From Streptomyces sp. NRRL F-6131 (GTDB taxonomy: Bacteria > Actinomycetota > Actinomycetes > Streptomycetales > Streptomycetaceae), in assembly GCA_000719695.1 (NCBI GenBank), contig JOHN01000055.1:1-53281 (forward strand): 53,281 nt of DNA, given 5' to 3'. The notes beneath the pieces are model-generated. The model was given only the letters and a program-made list of their open reading frames with translations, did no database searches and was not told the DNA's origin. Every line of letters begins with the position of its first letter. Within the stretch, counting starts at the first letter, position 1. The position numbers were made by a program, and so were the translations under genes. Of this stretch, positions 44,593-53,180 are shown in pieces.

Positions 44593-45152
44593 GCGCTCCG
44601 GAACATCACCTGCAGCACCTCCCGGGCCAGCTCCTCCACCTCTCCGCCGCCCCGGCTCTCCGGGAGCGCGCCGTTCAGCCACAGGCTCGCGAAGCCGTGC
44701 GCCAGCGACCACGCGGCGATCGTCGTCGCCCGGTCGGTCCCCTCCCCGCGCGCCAGCTTCCGCCCGCTCGCCGCCAGCACCGCGCCCGCCCGGTCCCGGG
44801 CCGCGGCCATCTCCGGGTCGTCCGCCCGGTAGAGCTCCGGCCGGAACATCACCTCGAAGTACGCCCGGTGGTCCACCGCGAACCGCACGTACGCCACGCC
44901 CGAGCCGTACGGGTCCCCCGCCGCCCGCTCCAGGGCGTCCGCGAACAGCGCGAAGCCCTCGGCCGCCACCGCCGTCAGCACCCCCGCCTTGTCCCCGAAG
45001 TGGTGCGCCGGAGCGGCGTGCGACACCTCCGCCCGGCGCGCCAGCTCCCGCAGGCTCCACCCCGACGGCCCCGACTCCGCGATCGCCTCCAGCGCCGCGT
45101 CCAGCACCGCCCTCCGCAGGTTCCCGTGGTGGTAGCTCTCGGCCCTGCCCAT
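44586..45152 (-). CDS. TetR family transcriptional regulator
   Basis: A 188-residue repressor. The N-terminal helix-turn-helix is standard: YHHGNLRRAVLDAALEAIAESGPSGWSLRELARRAEVSHAAPAHHFGDKAGVLTAV. A C-terminal TetR_C-type helical region follows, DHRAYFEVMFRPELYRADDPEM. It is divergent from a DoxX-family gene across 99 bp that carries an inverted repeat, so it most likely controls both. The inducer is unknown; relatives in this arrangement are linked to lipophilic or redox stress. Confidence 0.92.
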   Translation of the reverse strand: MGRAESYHHGNLRRAVLDAALEAIAESGPSGWSLRELARRAEVSHAAPAHHFGDKAGVLTAVAAEGFALFADALERAAGDPYGSGVAYVRFAVDHRAYFEVMFRPELYRADDPEMAAARDRAGAVLAASGRKLARGEGTDRATTIAAWSLAHGFASLWLNGALPESRGGGEVEELAREVLQVMFRSAE

Positions 45153-45200
45153 GGTCCATCCCTCTCGTCGACGACCCCACGAGCATATCTAGGCATTGAC

Positions 45201-45242
45201 AAGATTGCCCACCCGCGCCAATCTTTCCAGTGACAAGATTGG
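45201..45242. promoter_or_regulatory. Inverted repeats between tetR and doxX (probable TetR operator)
   Basis: CCAATCTT (45218-45225) and AAGATTGG (45235-45242) form a perfect 8-bp inverted repeat with 9 nt between. A third copy of the half-site, AAGATTG, lies at 45201-45207, preceded by TTGACA. The 12-mer TTGACAAGATTG (45196-45207) and TGACAAGATTG (45231-45241) are direct repeats. The arms and their location just before the doxX start suit an operator. Confidence 0.7.
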
Positions 45243-45251
45243 AGTGCCCCC

Positions 45252-45692
45252 ATGGCCCCGCTCATCGCCCTGCTCGGCGGCTTCGCCGCCCTCCGCCTGC
45301 TCGGACTGCTCGCTGTCGACTCCCTCGACGCCTGGCAGCCGGCCGTCCGCGGCGCCCTCGCCCTGATGTTCGTCACCACCGGCGTGCCGCACTTCCTGCC
45401 CGCCTTCCGGCGCGACTTCGTCGCGATGATCCCGCCGGCCCTCCCCCGCCCCGCGCTGCTGGTCACGCTCACCGGTGTCCTCGAACTGGCCGGCGCCGCC
45501 GGGCTGCTCGTCCCGCCGCTCGCCCCGTACGCCGCCGTCGGGCTCGCCCTGCTGATGCTCGCGATGTTCCCCGCCAACGTGTACGCCGCCCGCACCGGCG
45601 GTACCCTCGCCGGCAAGCCCGTCACCCCACTGCCGGCCCGCACCGCGCTGCAGGTGCTGTTCGTCGCGGCGGCGGTGGCGGCCGCGGTTTGA
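45252..45692 (+). CDS. DoxX family membrane protein
   Basis: A 146-residue protein with four hydrophobic segments (about 3-22, 30-52, 70-95, 100-125, approximately). LMFVTTGVPHFLPAFRRDFVAMIP, LTGVLELAGAAGLL and LLMLAMFPANVYAA are the family pattern. DoxX-like proteins are found in quinone and thiol redox contexts; no reaction is proven. It is divergent from the TetR gene and very likely its main target. The start is only 10 nt from the operator half-site. Confidence 0.88.
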   Translation: MAPLIALLGGFAALRLLGLLAVDSLDAWQPAVRGALALMFVTTGVPHFLPAFRRDFVAMIPPALPRPALLVTLTGVLELAGAAGLLVPPLAPYAAVGLALLMLAMFPANVYAARTGGTLAGKPVTPLPARTALQVLFVAAAVAAAV

Positions 45693-45780
45693 GGAGGTCG
45701 CGGCGGGCCGGGGCGGGAGGTCGAGCGGTCCGACGTCCCGGAAAGGCGCGGGCCCCGAAACGCGCGGGTCCCGAAACGCG

Positions 45781-45815
45781 CGGACGCGGCCCGCCTGGTG
45801 TGCGGGCCGCGTCCG
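45781..45815. terminator. Terminator hairpin between doxX and the second cyclophilin
   Basis: A perfect 14-bp inverted repeat, CGGACGCGGCCCGC / GCGGGCCGCGTCCG, with a 7-nt loop, between convergent genes. Confidence 0.8.
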
Positions 45816-45836
45816 ATGCGGTGAAGGGACGAGCCC

Positions 45837-46331
45837 CTACTCCACGATGCCGGACTTGGCGATGGTGATCTTGGCCTTGGTGCGGCCGCTCTGCGAGCCG
45901 AGGCTCTCGATCTTCTGCACCAGGTCCATGCCGTCGACGACCTCGCCGAAGACGACGTGCTTGCCGTCCAGCCAGTCGGTGACGATGGTGGTGATGAAGA
46001 ACTGCGAGCCGTTGGTGTTCTTGCCCGCGTTGGCCATCGAGAGCTGGCCCGGCTTGGTGTGCTTGAGCTGGAAGTTCTCGTCCGCGAACTTCTCGCCGAA
46101 GATGCTCTTGCCGCCGGTGCCGTCACCGCGGGTGAAGTCACCGCCCTGCAGCATGAAGCCCGGGATGACGCGGTGGAAGGACGAGCCCTCGTAGCCGAAG
46201 CCGTGCTGGCCGGTGGCGAGCTCGCGGAAGTTCTGCGCGGTCTTCGGGACGACGTCGTCGAAGAGCGTGAAGACGATCCGGCCGGCCGACTCGTCGTTGA
46301 TGGTGATGTCGAAGAAAACGTTGGAACCCAT
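45837..46331 (-). CDS. Peptidyl-prolyl cis-trans isomerase (cyclophilin type) 2
   Basis: A 164-residue cyclophilin, closer to the classical eukaryote-like form than the first. [37 protein letters not shown], then [29 protein letters not shown] with the active-site Arg and Gln, [21 protein letters not shown] core ([18 protein letters not shown]) and [13 protein letters not shown] are all standard. Cytoplasmic. The ATG at 46331 (MGSNVFFDI) is preferred to an upstream Met because the sequence before it is not family-like. Confidence 0.95.
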   Translation of the reverse strand: MGSNVFFDITINDESAGRIVFTLFDDVVPKTAQNFRELATGQHGFGYEGSSFHRVIPGFMLQGGDFTRGDGTGGKSIFGEKFADENFQLKHTKPGQLSMANAGKNTNGSQFFITTIVTDWLDGKHVVFGEVVDGMDLVQKIESLGSQSGRTKAKITIAKSGIVE

Positions 46332-46455
46332 ACAGGGATCATGGCATGCCGGGCCTCCGGGCGCGCCACCCCCCGGCATCCGGTCACGCTCCGCCGCCCG
46401 GCGGTCACCGGCTGCCGGGCGCCGGACGCGGGGCGGCGGCGCGCCACGCCTCGCG

Positions 46456-47109
46456 CTACGCCTCCTTGCGGGCCAGCAGGTAGGCCTGCGGGGTCTTCTC
46501 GTCGGCCTCCGGTTCGCGGACCAGCCGGGTGGTGACCGTCAGGCCCGCCGCGGCGGCCAGGGCCTCGACGCGCTCCGGCCGCCGGCGCCGGAAGTCCAGG
46601 GCGACCGGGTGGCCGAAGGGCTCCTCGACGCGCAGCGGGGTGTCGCCGACCTGGAAGGCCAGCGCCAGCGGGGCACCGGGGGCCAGGACGCGGTGGAACT
46701 CGGCGAAGAGCCTCGGCAGGTGTTCGGCCGGGGTGTGGATGATCGAGTACCAGGCGACCGCACCGGCCAGCGAGCCGTCCCCGTACGGCAGGTCGAGGAG
46801 CGAGCCGACCTCGAAGGGGATCGCGGGGTGGGCCGCGCGGGCCAGCTCGACCATCCGCGGGGAGAGGTCGAGACCGTGGACGTCCAGGCCGAGGGCGGCC
46901 AGGTGGCCGGTGATCCGGCCGGGACCGCAGCCGAGTTCGGCGACACGACCGCCGCCGGCCGTCGTCACCAGCTCGGCGAAGACGCCCAGCACGGCGCGTT
47001 CCCAGGGCGTCGCGGCCAGGGCGTCGCGGAAGCGGTCGGCGTAGTCGGCGGCCACGGTGTCGTAGAACGTCCGGGCGGCGGTGAGGAATTCGGGCTCGGT
47101 GGAGGTCAC
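46456..47109 (-). CDS. Class I SAM-dependent methyltransferase
   Basis: A 217-residue methyltransferase. [31 protein letters not shown] is a typical lead-in; motif I is [19 protein letters not shown], then [46 protein letters not shown] and [15 protein letters not shown]. The substrate is not evident. It is on the same strand as the second cyclophilin, about 125 bp upstream, and has no clear operon partner. Confidence 0.9.
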   Translation of the reverse strand: MTSTEPEFLTAARTFYDTVAADYADRFRDALAATPWERAVLGVFAELVTTAGGGRVAELGCGPGRITGHLAALGLDVHGLDLSPRMVELARAAHPAIPFEVGSLLDLPYGDGSLAGAVAWYSIIHTPAEHLPRLFAEFHRVLAPGAPLALAFQVGDTPLRVEEPFGHPVALDFRRRRPERVEALAAAAGLTVTTRLVREPEADEKTPQAYLLARKEA

Positions 47110-47375
47110 GGCACCCGACCCTAGCGGGACCGGCCGGGGCGGAGGGACTGCGCCGGGTGCGACAGGAGGCGGTGGCGTCGATCGTCCGAGACGAACCGGA
47201 GGAATCGCGCGGACCCGCGTAGACGGCGCGCGGCGGAATGATCAACCGGGACGGTCCGCCGAGATGGCGGGCCGCCGTCCGTGCTAGAACCGTCGGCGGT
47301 AGTGAACGCTCACCCGCGCGCACCGCCACCCCCGTACCGTGCACTCACCGGCAACTCCTCCACCGAAGGAGAACC

Positions 47376-47984
47376 ATGTCCGTCGCACGAACCGTCCGCA
47401 CCGTCCGCAACGCCCTGCTCGCGGCCCTCGCCGCGCTGGCGCTGATGCTCTCCGGCGCGGCCACCGCGACCCCCGCCTCCGCCGCCACCACGACGACCAC
47501 CGGCCTGGACGGCGCCTGGGCCTGCTCCGTCCCCGCCGGCTACGTCTACGACCAGGTGTCGATGAACCGCAGCTGTAGCGGCGGCGGGAGCTGGAACTCG
47601 CCGCAGTTCCACCTGCGCACCCCGGTCGACGGCCTCACCGCCTGCGTCAGCGCGCCGGGCTTCGTCTACGACTACATCAGCTGGGGCAGCGCCTGCAGCC
47701 AGCAGTCCGGCGTGACCGCCAACGCGTACCACCTGCGCACCCCGTACGACGGCCTCACCGCCTGTGTGGGCACGCCCGCCTTCACCTACGACTACGTCAG
47801 CTACACGTCCGGCTGCAGCATCATCCAGGGCGTCCAGGCCACCACCTTCCACCTGCGCACCCCGGTCAACGGCATGTGGGCGTGCGACGTCCCCCGCGGC
47901 TGGACCTACAGCGCCACCACCTCGAACCTGGACTGCGCCAGCATCCAGGGCGTGCCGACCACCAAGTTCCGCCTGGTCGGCTGA
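47376..47984 (+). CDS. Secreted protein of four ~40-residue Cys-containing repeats
   Basis: A 202-residue protein with a signal peptide (MSVARTVRTVRNALLAALAA, hydrophobic to about residue 35, cleavage likely after TPASA). The mature part is four tandem repeats of about 38-43 residues, each with G/DGxxAC, a GYVYD/GFVYD/AFTYD/GWTYS aromatic stretch, a second Cys 16-19 residues after the first, and a closing TPV/TPY linker from FHLRTPV, YHLRTPY, FHLRTPV and FRLVG. Two Cys per repeat suggest one disulfide in each. I do not recognise a family. An A-rich ribosome site (GAAGGAGAACC) precedes the ATG. The neighbours give no functional hint. Confidence 0.82.
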   Translation: MSVARTVRTVRNALLAALAALALMLSGAATATPASAATTTTTGLDGAWACSVPAGYVYDQVSMNRSCSGGGSWNSPQFHLRTPVDGLTACVSAPGFVYDYISWGSACSQQSGVTANAYHLRTPYDGLTACVGTPAFTYDYVSYTSGCSIIQGVQATTFHLRTPVNGMWACDVPRGWTYSATTSNLDCASIQGVPTTKFRLVG

Positions 47985-48002
47985 GTCGGTCCCGCGGCGC
48001 GA

Positions 48003-48040
48003 CGGGCGGGCGGTCCGGCGGCGGCCGGTCCGCCCGCCCG
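48003..48040 (+). terminator. Terminator hairpin after the repeat protein
   Basis: An 11-bp perfect inverted repeat, CGGGCGGGCGG / CCGCCCGCCCG, with a 16-nt loop, 19 bp after the stop. Confidence 0.6.
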
Positions 48041-48075
48041 CACCCGCGGACCCGTTCGGGTCAGGTAGGGCCGGG

Positions 48076-48127
48076 TCAGCTCAGGTCAGCTCAGGTCAGT
48101 TCAGCTCAGGTCAGTTCAGCTCAGGTC
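48076..48127. repeat. Tandem repeats spanning the GNAT stop codon
   Basis: TCAGCTCAGGTC occurs at 48076, 48086, 48101 and 48116, the last three spaced 15 bp apart. The TCA at 48116 is the GNAT gene's stop on the minus strand, and each 15-bp unit recreates the last codons plus stop (Asp-Leu-Ser-stop). Confidence 0.8.
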
Positions 48128-48658
48128 CAGCTCCGCGACCGCCTGGTCCCCGCTGAACTCCCCGGTCGGCCGGAAGCCGAGCCGGGCGTAGAACCCCGCC
48201 GGACCGTCCTCCCCGGGCACGTAGGTGACGGTGACCCGGCTGCCGCCGCGCCGGCGGATCTCGGCGGCGACCTGCTCCACGGCGAACCGGCCGTACCCCT
48301 TGCCCTGGGTGCCCTCGGCGATGTTGAGCCGCCAGAGGCCGGAGCGCGGCAGGTCGCCCGCCCGGTCCGGGTAGAAGGTGACGTCGAAGAAGGCCATCAC
48401 GAAGCCGACCAGCCGCTCGCCGTCGTAGACCAGCCGCGGCCAGGCGGTCTCGCCGTACGCGAACGCCTCGGCCAGCGACTTGACCACCGGGGCGACGAGG
48501 CGCTCCTGGTCCGGGCGGACCTTGAGCTCCAGGGCGGCGTCGATGTTCGCCGGGGTGACCGGTTCGAGCCGCAGGGCCGAGGGGCTCGCGTACGGCGGGG
48601 ACGCGGGCGGCGGGGGCGCGGGCGTCGGAGAGGCGGGCGGCGGGGATTCCGTGGACAT
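48116..48658 (-). CDS. GNAT family N-acetyltransferase
   Basis: A 180-residue acetyltransferase with a Pro/Ala-rich N-terminus (MSTESPPPASPTPAPPPPAS). The GNAT core follows: RLEPVTPANIDAALELKV, RLVGFVMAFFDV, then LWRLNIAEGTQGKGYGRFAVEQVAAEIRRRG, which is the acetyl-CoA pyrophosphate-binding turn (QGKGYG), and GPAGFYARLGFRPTGEF. The acceptor is not known. The ATG at 48658 is the nearest good start; the frame is open upstream but low quality. Its 3' end lies in tandem repeats. Confidence 0.85.
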   Translation of the reverse strand: MSTESPPPASPTPAPPPPASPPYASPSALRLEPVTPANIDAALELKVRPDQERLVAPVVKSLAEAFAYGETAWPRLVYDGERLVGFVMAFFDVTFYPDRAGDLPRSGLWRLNIAEGTQGKGYGRFAVEQVAAEIRRRGGSRVTVTYVPGEDGPAGFYARLGFRPTGEFSGDQAVAELDLS

Positions 48659-48746
48659 GCCGGTCACCCTAGTGAGCGCCCGCCCGCCGGTCTCCCGGTT
48701 TTCCCGGCGGCTCCGCCCCCGGCCCTCCCGGCGTCCCACCACCCCC

Positions 48747-49994
48747 TCACGGCGCCGGCGTGAACACCAGCGAGGCGTTGTGCCCGCCGAAGCCGAAGGC
48801 GTTGGTGAGCACCGCCCCGACCGGCCCGCGCCGCGCGGCGCCCGCGACCACGTCGAACTTGACCGCCGGGTCCTGCCGCTCCAGGTTGCGGGTGGGCGGG
48901 ACGGCCCCGTCGCGCAGCGCCAGGACGGAGGCCACCGCGCCCAGCGCGCCCGCCGCCCCGAAGAGGTGGCCGGTCATCGACTTGGTGGCGGTCACCACCG
49001 GGTGGGCGCCGATCGCCGCGGTGACCGACTCCGCCTCCGCCAGGTCGCCGAGCGGGGTGGAGGTGGCGTGGGCCTGGACGAGCCCGATGTCCAGCGGCGA
49101 CAGGCCGGCCTCCGCCACCGCCCGCCGGATCGCCCGGACCTGCCCCTCGGGGGCGGCCGCGGTGATGTGGTGGGCGTCCGAAGTGACGGCCGCGCCCGCC
49201 AGCGTGGCGTGGGCACGGGCCCGGCGGGCGGCGGCGAACCCGGCCCGCTCCAGGACCACGACGGCCGCGCCCTCGCCGATCACGAAGCCGTCCCGGTCGA
49301 CGTCGAACGGGCGGGAGGCCCGCCCGGGCTCGTCGTTGCGCAGCGAGTGGGCCCGGGCCTGGGCGAAGCCGGCCAGGGTCAGCGGGCAGATGCACGCCTC
49401 GGCGCCGCCCGCCACCACCACGTCCGCCCGGCCGAGCCGGATGAGGTCCAGGCCGAGGGCGATCGCCTCGGCCCCGGAGGCGCAGGCGCTCACCGGGGTG
49501 TGCGCGCCGGCCCGGGCGCCGAGCTCGATGGAGACCCAGGCCGCCGGTCCGTTGGCCATCAGCATCGGCACGGTGTGCGGGGAGACCTTCCGGACGCCCG
49601 AGGCCTCCAGGACGTCGTCCTGCCCGAGCATGGTGAGCGCGCCGCCGGTGCCGGTGCCGATCACCACGGCCAGCCGCTCGGCGTCCACCTCGGGGCGGCC
49701 CGCGTCGGCCCAGGCCTCGCGGGCGGCGATCAGCGCGATCTGCTCGCAGCGGTCGAGCCGCCGGGCCCGCACCCGGTCGAGGACCTCGGTCGGCTCGACC
49801 GCGAGCTGCCCGGCGATCCGGATCGGGAAGCCGTCCGCCCAGTCCGCCCCGATCTCCCGGATGCCGGAGTCGCCGGCCAGCATCGCCGACCAGGTCGAGG
49901 CGACGTCGCCGCCGAGCGGGGTGGTCGCGCCGAGCCCGGTCACCAGCACCGGCTCGGGGGCGCACGCGCGGGGCGGCTGGTTGTCAGTACCCAT
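48747..49994 (-). CDS. Beta-ketoacyl-ACP synthase family protein (FabF-like)
   Basis: A 415-residue thiolase-fold condensing enzyme. Cys171 in VSACASG is the active nucleophile; the two histidines follow in VQAHATSTPLGD (about 307) and TKSMTGHLFGAAG (about 343). Ends GFGGHNASLVF, as in FabF. The Cys-His-His set is complete, so activity is expected in fatty-acid or polyketide condensation. No ACP or ketoreductase genes are beside it, so whether it serves primary or secondary metabolism is open. GGAG lies 9 nt before the ATG at 49994. Upstream is an unusual structured region. Confidence 0.9.
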   Translation of the reverse strand: MGTDNQPPRACAPEPVLVTGLGATTPLGGDVASTWSAMLAGDSGIREIGADWADGFPIRIAGQLAVEPTEVLDRVRARRLDRCEQIALIAAREAWADAGRPEVDAERLAVVIGTGTGGALTMLGQDDVLEASGVRKVSPHTVPMLMANGPAAWVSIELGARAGAHTPVSACASGAEAIALGLDLIRLGRADVVVAGGAEACICPLTLAGFAQARAHSLRNDEPGRASRPFDVDRDGFVIGEGAAVVVLERAGFAAARRARAHATLAGAAVTSDAHHITAAAPEGQVRAIRRAVAEAGLSPLDIGLVQAHATSTPLGDLAEAESVTAAIGAHPVVTATKSMTGHLFGAAGALGAVASVLALRDGAVPPTRNLERQDPAVKFDVVAGAARRGPVGAVLTNAFGFGGHNASLVFTPAP

Positions 49995-50407
49995 CGAAAG
50001 AACTCCATGACGTGTGTGGAGACTGTGAGGTAGCGACAACTCCCCACACCGGTGGATGCGGGGAGTTCTCGCCTCAGCAGCAACACTGCCACGGTCATGA
50101 TGCTCACTCAGATGTGTCAGCCAACCGATTCGAGCACGATGCCTTTATGAAGAAGCTACAAGTTCAAGAGTGCCCCGCCGAGCTGCTCGCCATCCCGGAC
50201 GTTCATGGCCCCGGGCCCCGGGAGCCATCCGACCGGCGGCCCGGGATCACGACCGTAGGACGATCGGATTTTCCGTCGCCCACGGAGCATCCGCCCTGCC
50301 ATACTCGGGCCGAGCTTCACCGGTCCCACACCGATGCGCCCACTCGGTCGCCGACGGCGAGGAGCCGGCGAACGCGCCATCACATCGAAACAGGGGGGAA
50401 GCACCTC
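49995..50407. other. Structured, lower-GC intergenic region between the ketosynthase and the beta-helix protein genes
   Basis: About 410 bp between divergent genes. The first ~170 bp (49995-50165) are visibly less GC-rich than neighbours. It has a stem-loop: AACTCCCC (50038-50045) with GGGGAGTT (50060-50067), containing palindrome CACCGGTG (50047-50054). A small frame from ATG 50147 (starting MKKLQVQECPAELL) continues in frame with the downstream gene but lacks coding character, and is not called. Such hairpins are seen at ends of IS200/IS605-type elements or as terminators, but no transposase is present. Confidence 0.4.
50038..50067. repeat. Inverted repeat (stem-loop) between divergent genes
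   Basis: 8-bp arms AACTCCCC / GGGGAGTT, 14-nt interval with an inner CACCGGTG palindrome. Being upstream of both genes, an ordinary terminator role is odd unless it ends a small transcript. Confidence 0.6.
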
Positions 50408-53104
50408 GTGCGTCCGCGTCTCGCCCTCGGGCTGACCGTCGCAGCGGCCACCGCTGCATTCGGACTACCCGTTCCCGCCACGGCGGCTCCGGCCTCCACC
50501 GCGACCACACTGCACGTCAGCAAGTACACCTACGGCTGCACCGACCAGGGCCCCGGCACCGCGGCCCAGCCCTTCTGCACCGTCTCCGCCGCGGCCGCCG
50601 TCGTGGAGCCCGGACAGACCGTCAAGGTCGCGCCCGGCGACTACCCCGAGCAGGTCCGGATCACCCGCTCAGGCACACCGGACAAGCCGATCACCTTCGT
50701 CGGCGGGCTCCCCGACGTCGCGCCGCTCGGTCTCATGCCGACCGTCCGCGGATCGGCGGACAGCGCGTCCTTCGTCCTCTCCGGAGTGCACGACGTCACG
50801 CTCCGGGGCTTCCGCACCTTCGCCCCGCGCGGTGTGCAGGTCCTCGGCTCGTCCCGGGTGGTACTGGACCGCAACTGGTACGACCACTCGGCCAACCGCG
50901 AGTCCCTCCACGTCGGCGAGGGCAGCGATCACGTCACGGTCAGCCGGAACCTCTTCAACCACGCGTACGGCATGGTCGTCGACGGCGGCGCGCACGACGT
51001 CCTGGTGAGCGGCAACGACTTCAACCGCACCGAGACCACCGGCCTCACCGCCACCGGCGTCGCCGACCTCGCCGTCACCCAGAACACCTTCGCGCTCAAC
51101 TGCTCCGGCAGCGTCCTGGTGGACGGCGACTCGCCGCGGGCCGTGGTGAAGAACAACATCGCGGTCGACGGGAACGAGAAGAGCCTTCAGGCCGACCGCC
51201 CGTACTGCTCGCCCTTCGGCAACGGCGCCGCGGCCCGGATCACCGTCTCGGCCGCCGCCGCCCAGACCGCGACCGTCGACTACAACGTCGTGCACGCGAA
51301 GTCCGGCTACCCGCTCTACAAGTGGGCCGGGACCGGCTACACGTCCGGGACCGCGTTCACCACCGCCACCGGGCAGGGCACGCACGACCTCGACCTCGAC
51401 GTCGAGTACTCCGCCTCGACCTACGACCGGCCGTTCGACCGGCTGACCGACGCGGCGGCCGGCGCGATCGACTCCGCCGACCCGACCGCTCCCGGCGTCG
51501 ACGGCGACATCTTCGGCCAGCCCGCCATCGACCACCCGCAGATCGCCGGCACCGGCCCGGGGACCCGCGACCGCGGCGCCTACGAGATCAGCGGCATGAC
51601 CGGGAAGGCCTCGCTCAAGGTCACCGGCGCGGACACCCCGACCCCGAAGGGGCCGTCACCGCTCACGGTCGTCGCCCGACTCGGCTTCCAGAACGCCTGG
51701 AACACCGGCGCCGGCAGCTACCTCGTCGACTTCGGTGACGGCAGCGAACCGGTCCGCACCACGGAACCCACCGCGCGCCACACCTACACGCTGCCGCCCA
51801 GCAGTCCGAGCAAGTTCTTCACCGTGACCGCCGTCGCCGTCGACGCCACGGGCGGCCGCAGCGAGGCCGCGACCGCGTACGACGTCATGGCCAACCCCTC
51901 CTTCCCGCTGTCCGGCTTCGTCACGGCCCGCACCGTGAGCTGGCCCTACGTGTTCCGGTTCGACGTCCGCTCGACGTCCCCCTACGCCCTGACGACCGGC
52001 ACCATCGACTTCGGCGACGGCACCGCGGCGGACGTCCCGCCGAACGCGGACCACGTCGATCACACCTACACGGCGCCCGGCTCCTACACCGTGACCTTCA
52101 CGACCCGGGACGAGGTCCAGGAGCGCGTCACCAGCGTGGACGTCGAGGTCCTCCTCGACACGTCGGCCGCCGTCCTCAAGCCCGGCGAGCGGGTGCAGGT
52201 GCTCGCCACCGGCGCCTCCTCGCTGCTGAACGGCGGTGCCCACTACGGGTACGGGGTCTGGGCGCCGTTCACCTCCGTCCCCGCGGCCGACCGACCGTTC
52301 GCCGAGAGTGCCGTCACCGGGACCGCCGCGGGCGCCACCTGGGACGACGTGGTCCACAACGTGGTCTCCGCCGACGGCCGGATCCACATCGCCGACCGCC
52401 GCATGTCGGACGGCGGATGGACCTCCTGGGGCGAGATCACCGCGAACGGTGTCGCCGGACCGCTGCCCGGCGTTCCGACCCAGATCGCCGCCGCCGCCCT
52501 GGGTTACCAGTTGCACGTCCTCGCCCTGGTCGACGGCCGGGTCTACCAGGCGACCGGTGACTGGTCGACGGGCACCTGGAGCGGCTGGGGCGACGTCTCC
52601 GCCGCCGCCGGGCTGCGACCCGCCTCCCGTATCGCGGCCACCACTTACGGCAGTTCGCTGCACGTCGTGGCCCTCGGCACCGACGGCCGGGTCTACGACG
52701 CGAACGGCGACTACGCCGTCGGCGCCTGGACCCTCAACGACCCCACCTCCGTGCTCGGTCTGCCGCCCGGCGCGCCGATCAGCCAGATCTCGGCCGCGGT
52801 GGTCGGCGGCACCCTGCACATCCTGGCGGCGACCGGCAACCGGCTCTACCAGGCCAGCGGTGACTTCTACCGCGGCCGGTGGACCGGCTGGGGCGACCTC
52901 ACCGGCGTCACGGCCGACATCGGCCCGATCGAGCGGATCTCCGCCGTCCGGGTCGGCAACCGGCTGCACGTCTTCGCCCTCGCCGACGGCACCCTGCGCG
53001 ACGCCATCGGTGACTACACCCGGCTCACCTGGACCGGCTGGGGCAACGTGAGCGCCGCCACCGGTGCACCCCGGCTCGACGAACTCGCGGTGAGCGCCGG
53101 CTGA
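50408..53104 (+). CDS. Large secreted protein: parallel beta-helix, two PKD domains, lectin-like repeats
   Basis: An 898-residue extracellular protein. GTG start (MRPRLALGLTVAAATAAFGL) gives a signal peptide with cleavage likely after TAA (about residue 27), after GGGGGGAAG. Residues ~40-380 form a right-handed parallel beta-helix (TVKVAPGDYPEQVRIT, SGVHDVTLRGFRTFAPRGVQVLG, DHVTVSRNLFNHAYGMVVDGG), as in polysaccharide lyases. PKD-like domains lie at about 415-485 (SYLVDFGDGSEPVRT) and 497-584 (TIDFGDGTAADVPP, HTYTAPGSYTVTF). From about 590 there are four to five ~50-residue repeats ending in W-G-D/E-h (WTSWGEIT, WSGWGDVS, WTGWGDLT, WTGWGNVS), resembling tectonin/lectin beta-propellers. This suggests surface glycan binding or breakdown; catalytic residues are not identified. 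Confidence 0.87.
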   Translation: MRPRLALGLTVAAATAAFGLPVPATAAPASTATTLHVSKYTYGCTDQGPGTAAQPFCTVSAAAAVVEPGQTVKVAPGDYPEQVRITRSGTPDKPITFVGGLPDVAPLGLMPTVRGSADSASFVLSGVHDVTLRGFRTFAPRGVQVLGSSRVVLDRNWYDHSANRESLHVGEGSDHVTVSRNLFNHAYGMVVDGGAHDVLVSGNDFNRTETTGLTATGVADLAVTQNTFALNCSGSVLVDGDSPRAVVKNNIAVDGNEKSLQADRPYCSPFGNGAAARITVSAAAAQTATVDYNVVHAKSGYPLYKWAGTGYTSGTAFTTATGQGTHDLDLDVEYSASTYDRPFDRLTDAAAGAIDSADPTAPGVDGDIFGQPAIDHPQIAGTGPGTRDRGAYEISGMTGKASLKVTGADTPTPKGPSPLTVVARLGFQNAWNTGAGSYLVDFGDGSEPVRTTEPTARHTYTLPPSSPSKFFTVTAVAVDATGGRSEAATAYDVMANPSFPLSGFVTARTVSWPYVFRFDVRSTSPYALTTGTIDFGDGTAADVPPNADHVDHTYTAPGSYTVTFTTRDEVQERVTSVDVEVLLDTSAAVLKPGERVQVLATGASSLLNGGAHYGYGVWAPFTSVPAADRPFAESAVTGTAAGATWDDVVHNVVSADGRIHIADRRMSDGGWTSWGEITANGVAGPLPGVPTQIAAAALGYQLHVLALVDGRVYQATGDWSTGTWSGWGDVSAAAGLRPASRIAATTYGSSLHVVALGTDGRVYDANGDYAVGAWTLNDPTSVLGLPPGAPISQISAAVVGGTLHILAATGNRLYQASGDFYRGRWTGWGDLTGVTADIGPIERISAVRVGNRLHVFALADGTLRDAIGDYTRLTWTGWGNVSAATGAPRLDELAVSAG

Positions 53105-53122
53105 TCCCCGGCCACCGGAACG

Positions 53123-53163
53123 CCCGGAGCCCCCGGCCGATCGATTCGGCCGGGGGCTCCGGG
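53123..53163. terminator. Strong terminator hairpin
   Basis: A perfect 18-bp inverted repeat beginning CCCGGAGCCCCCGGCCGA with a 5-nt loop between the convergent beta-helix protein gene and the acyl-CoA dehydrogenase gene. Confidence 0.9.
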
Positions 53164-53180
53164 GTGTCCGAAGACGGGTG

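Noticed and set aside
50012..50407. A 132-codon N-terminal extension of the beta-helix protein
   Set aside because: The sequence before the GTG at 50408 has no conserved features, and the signal peptide begins immediately after that GTG.
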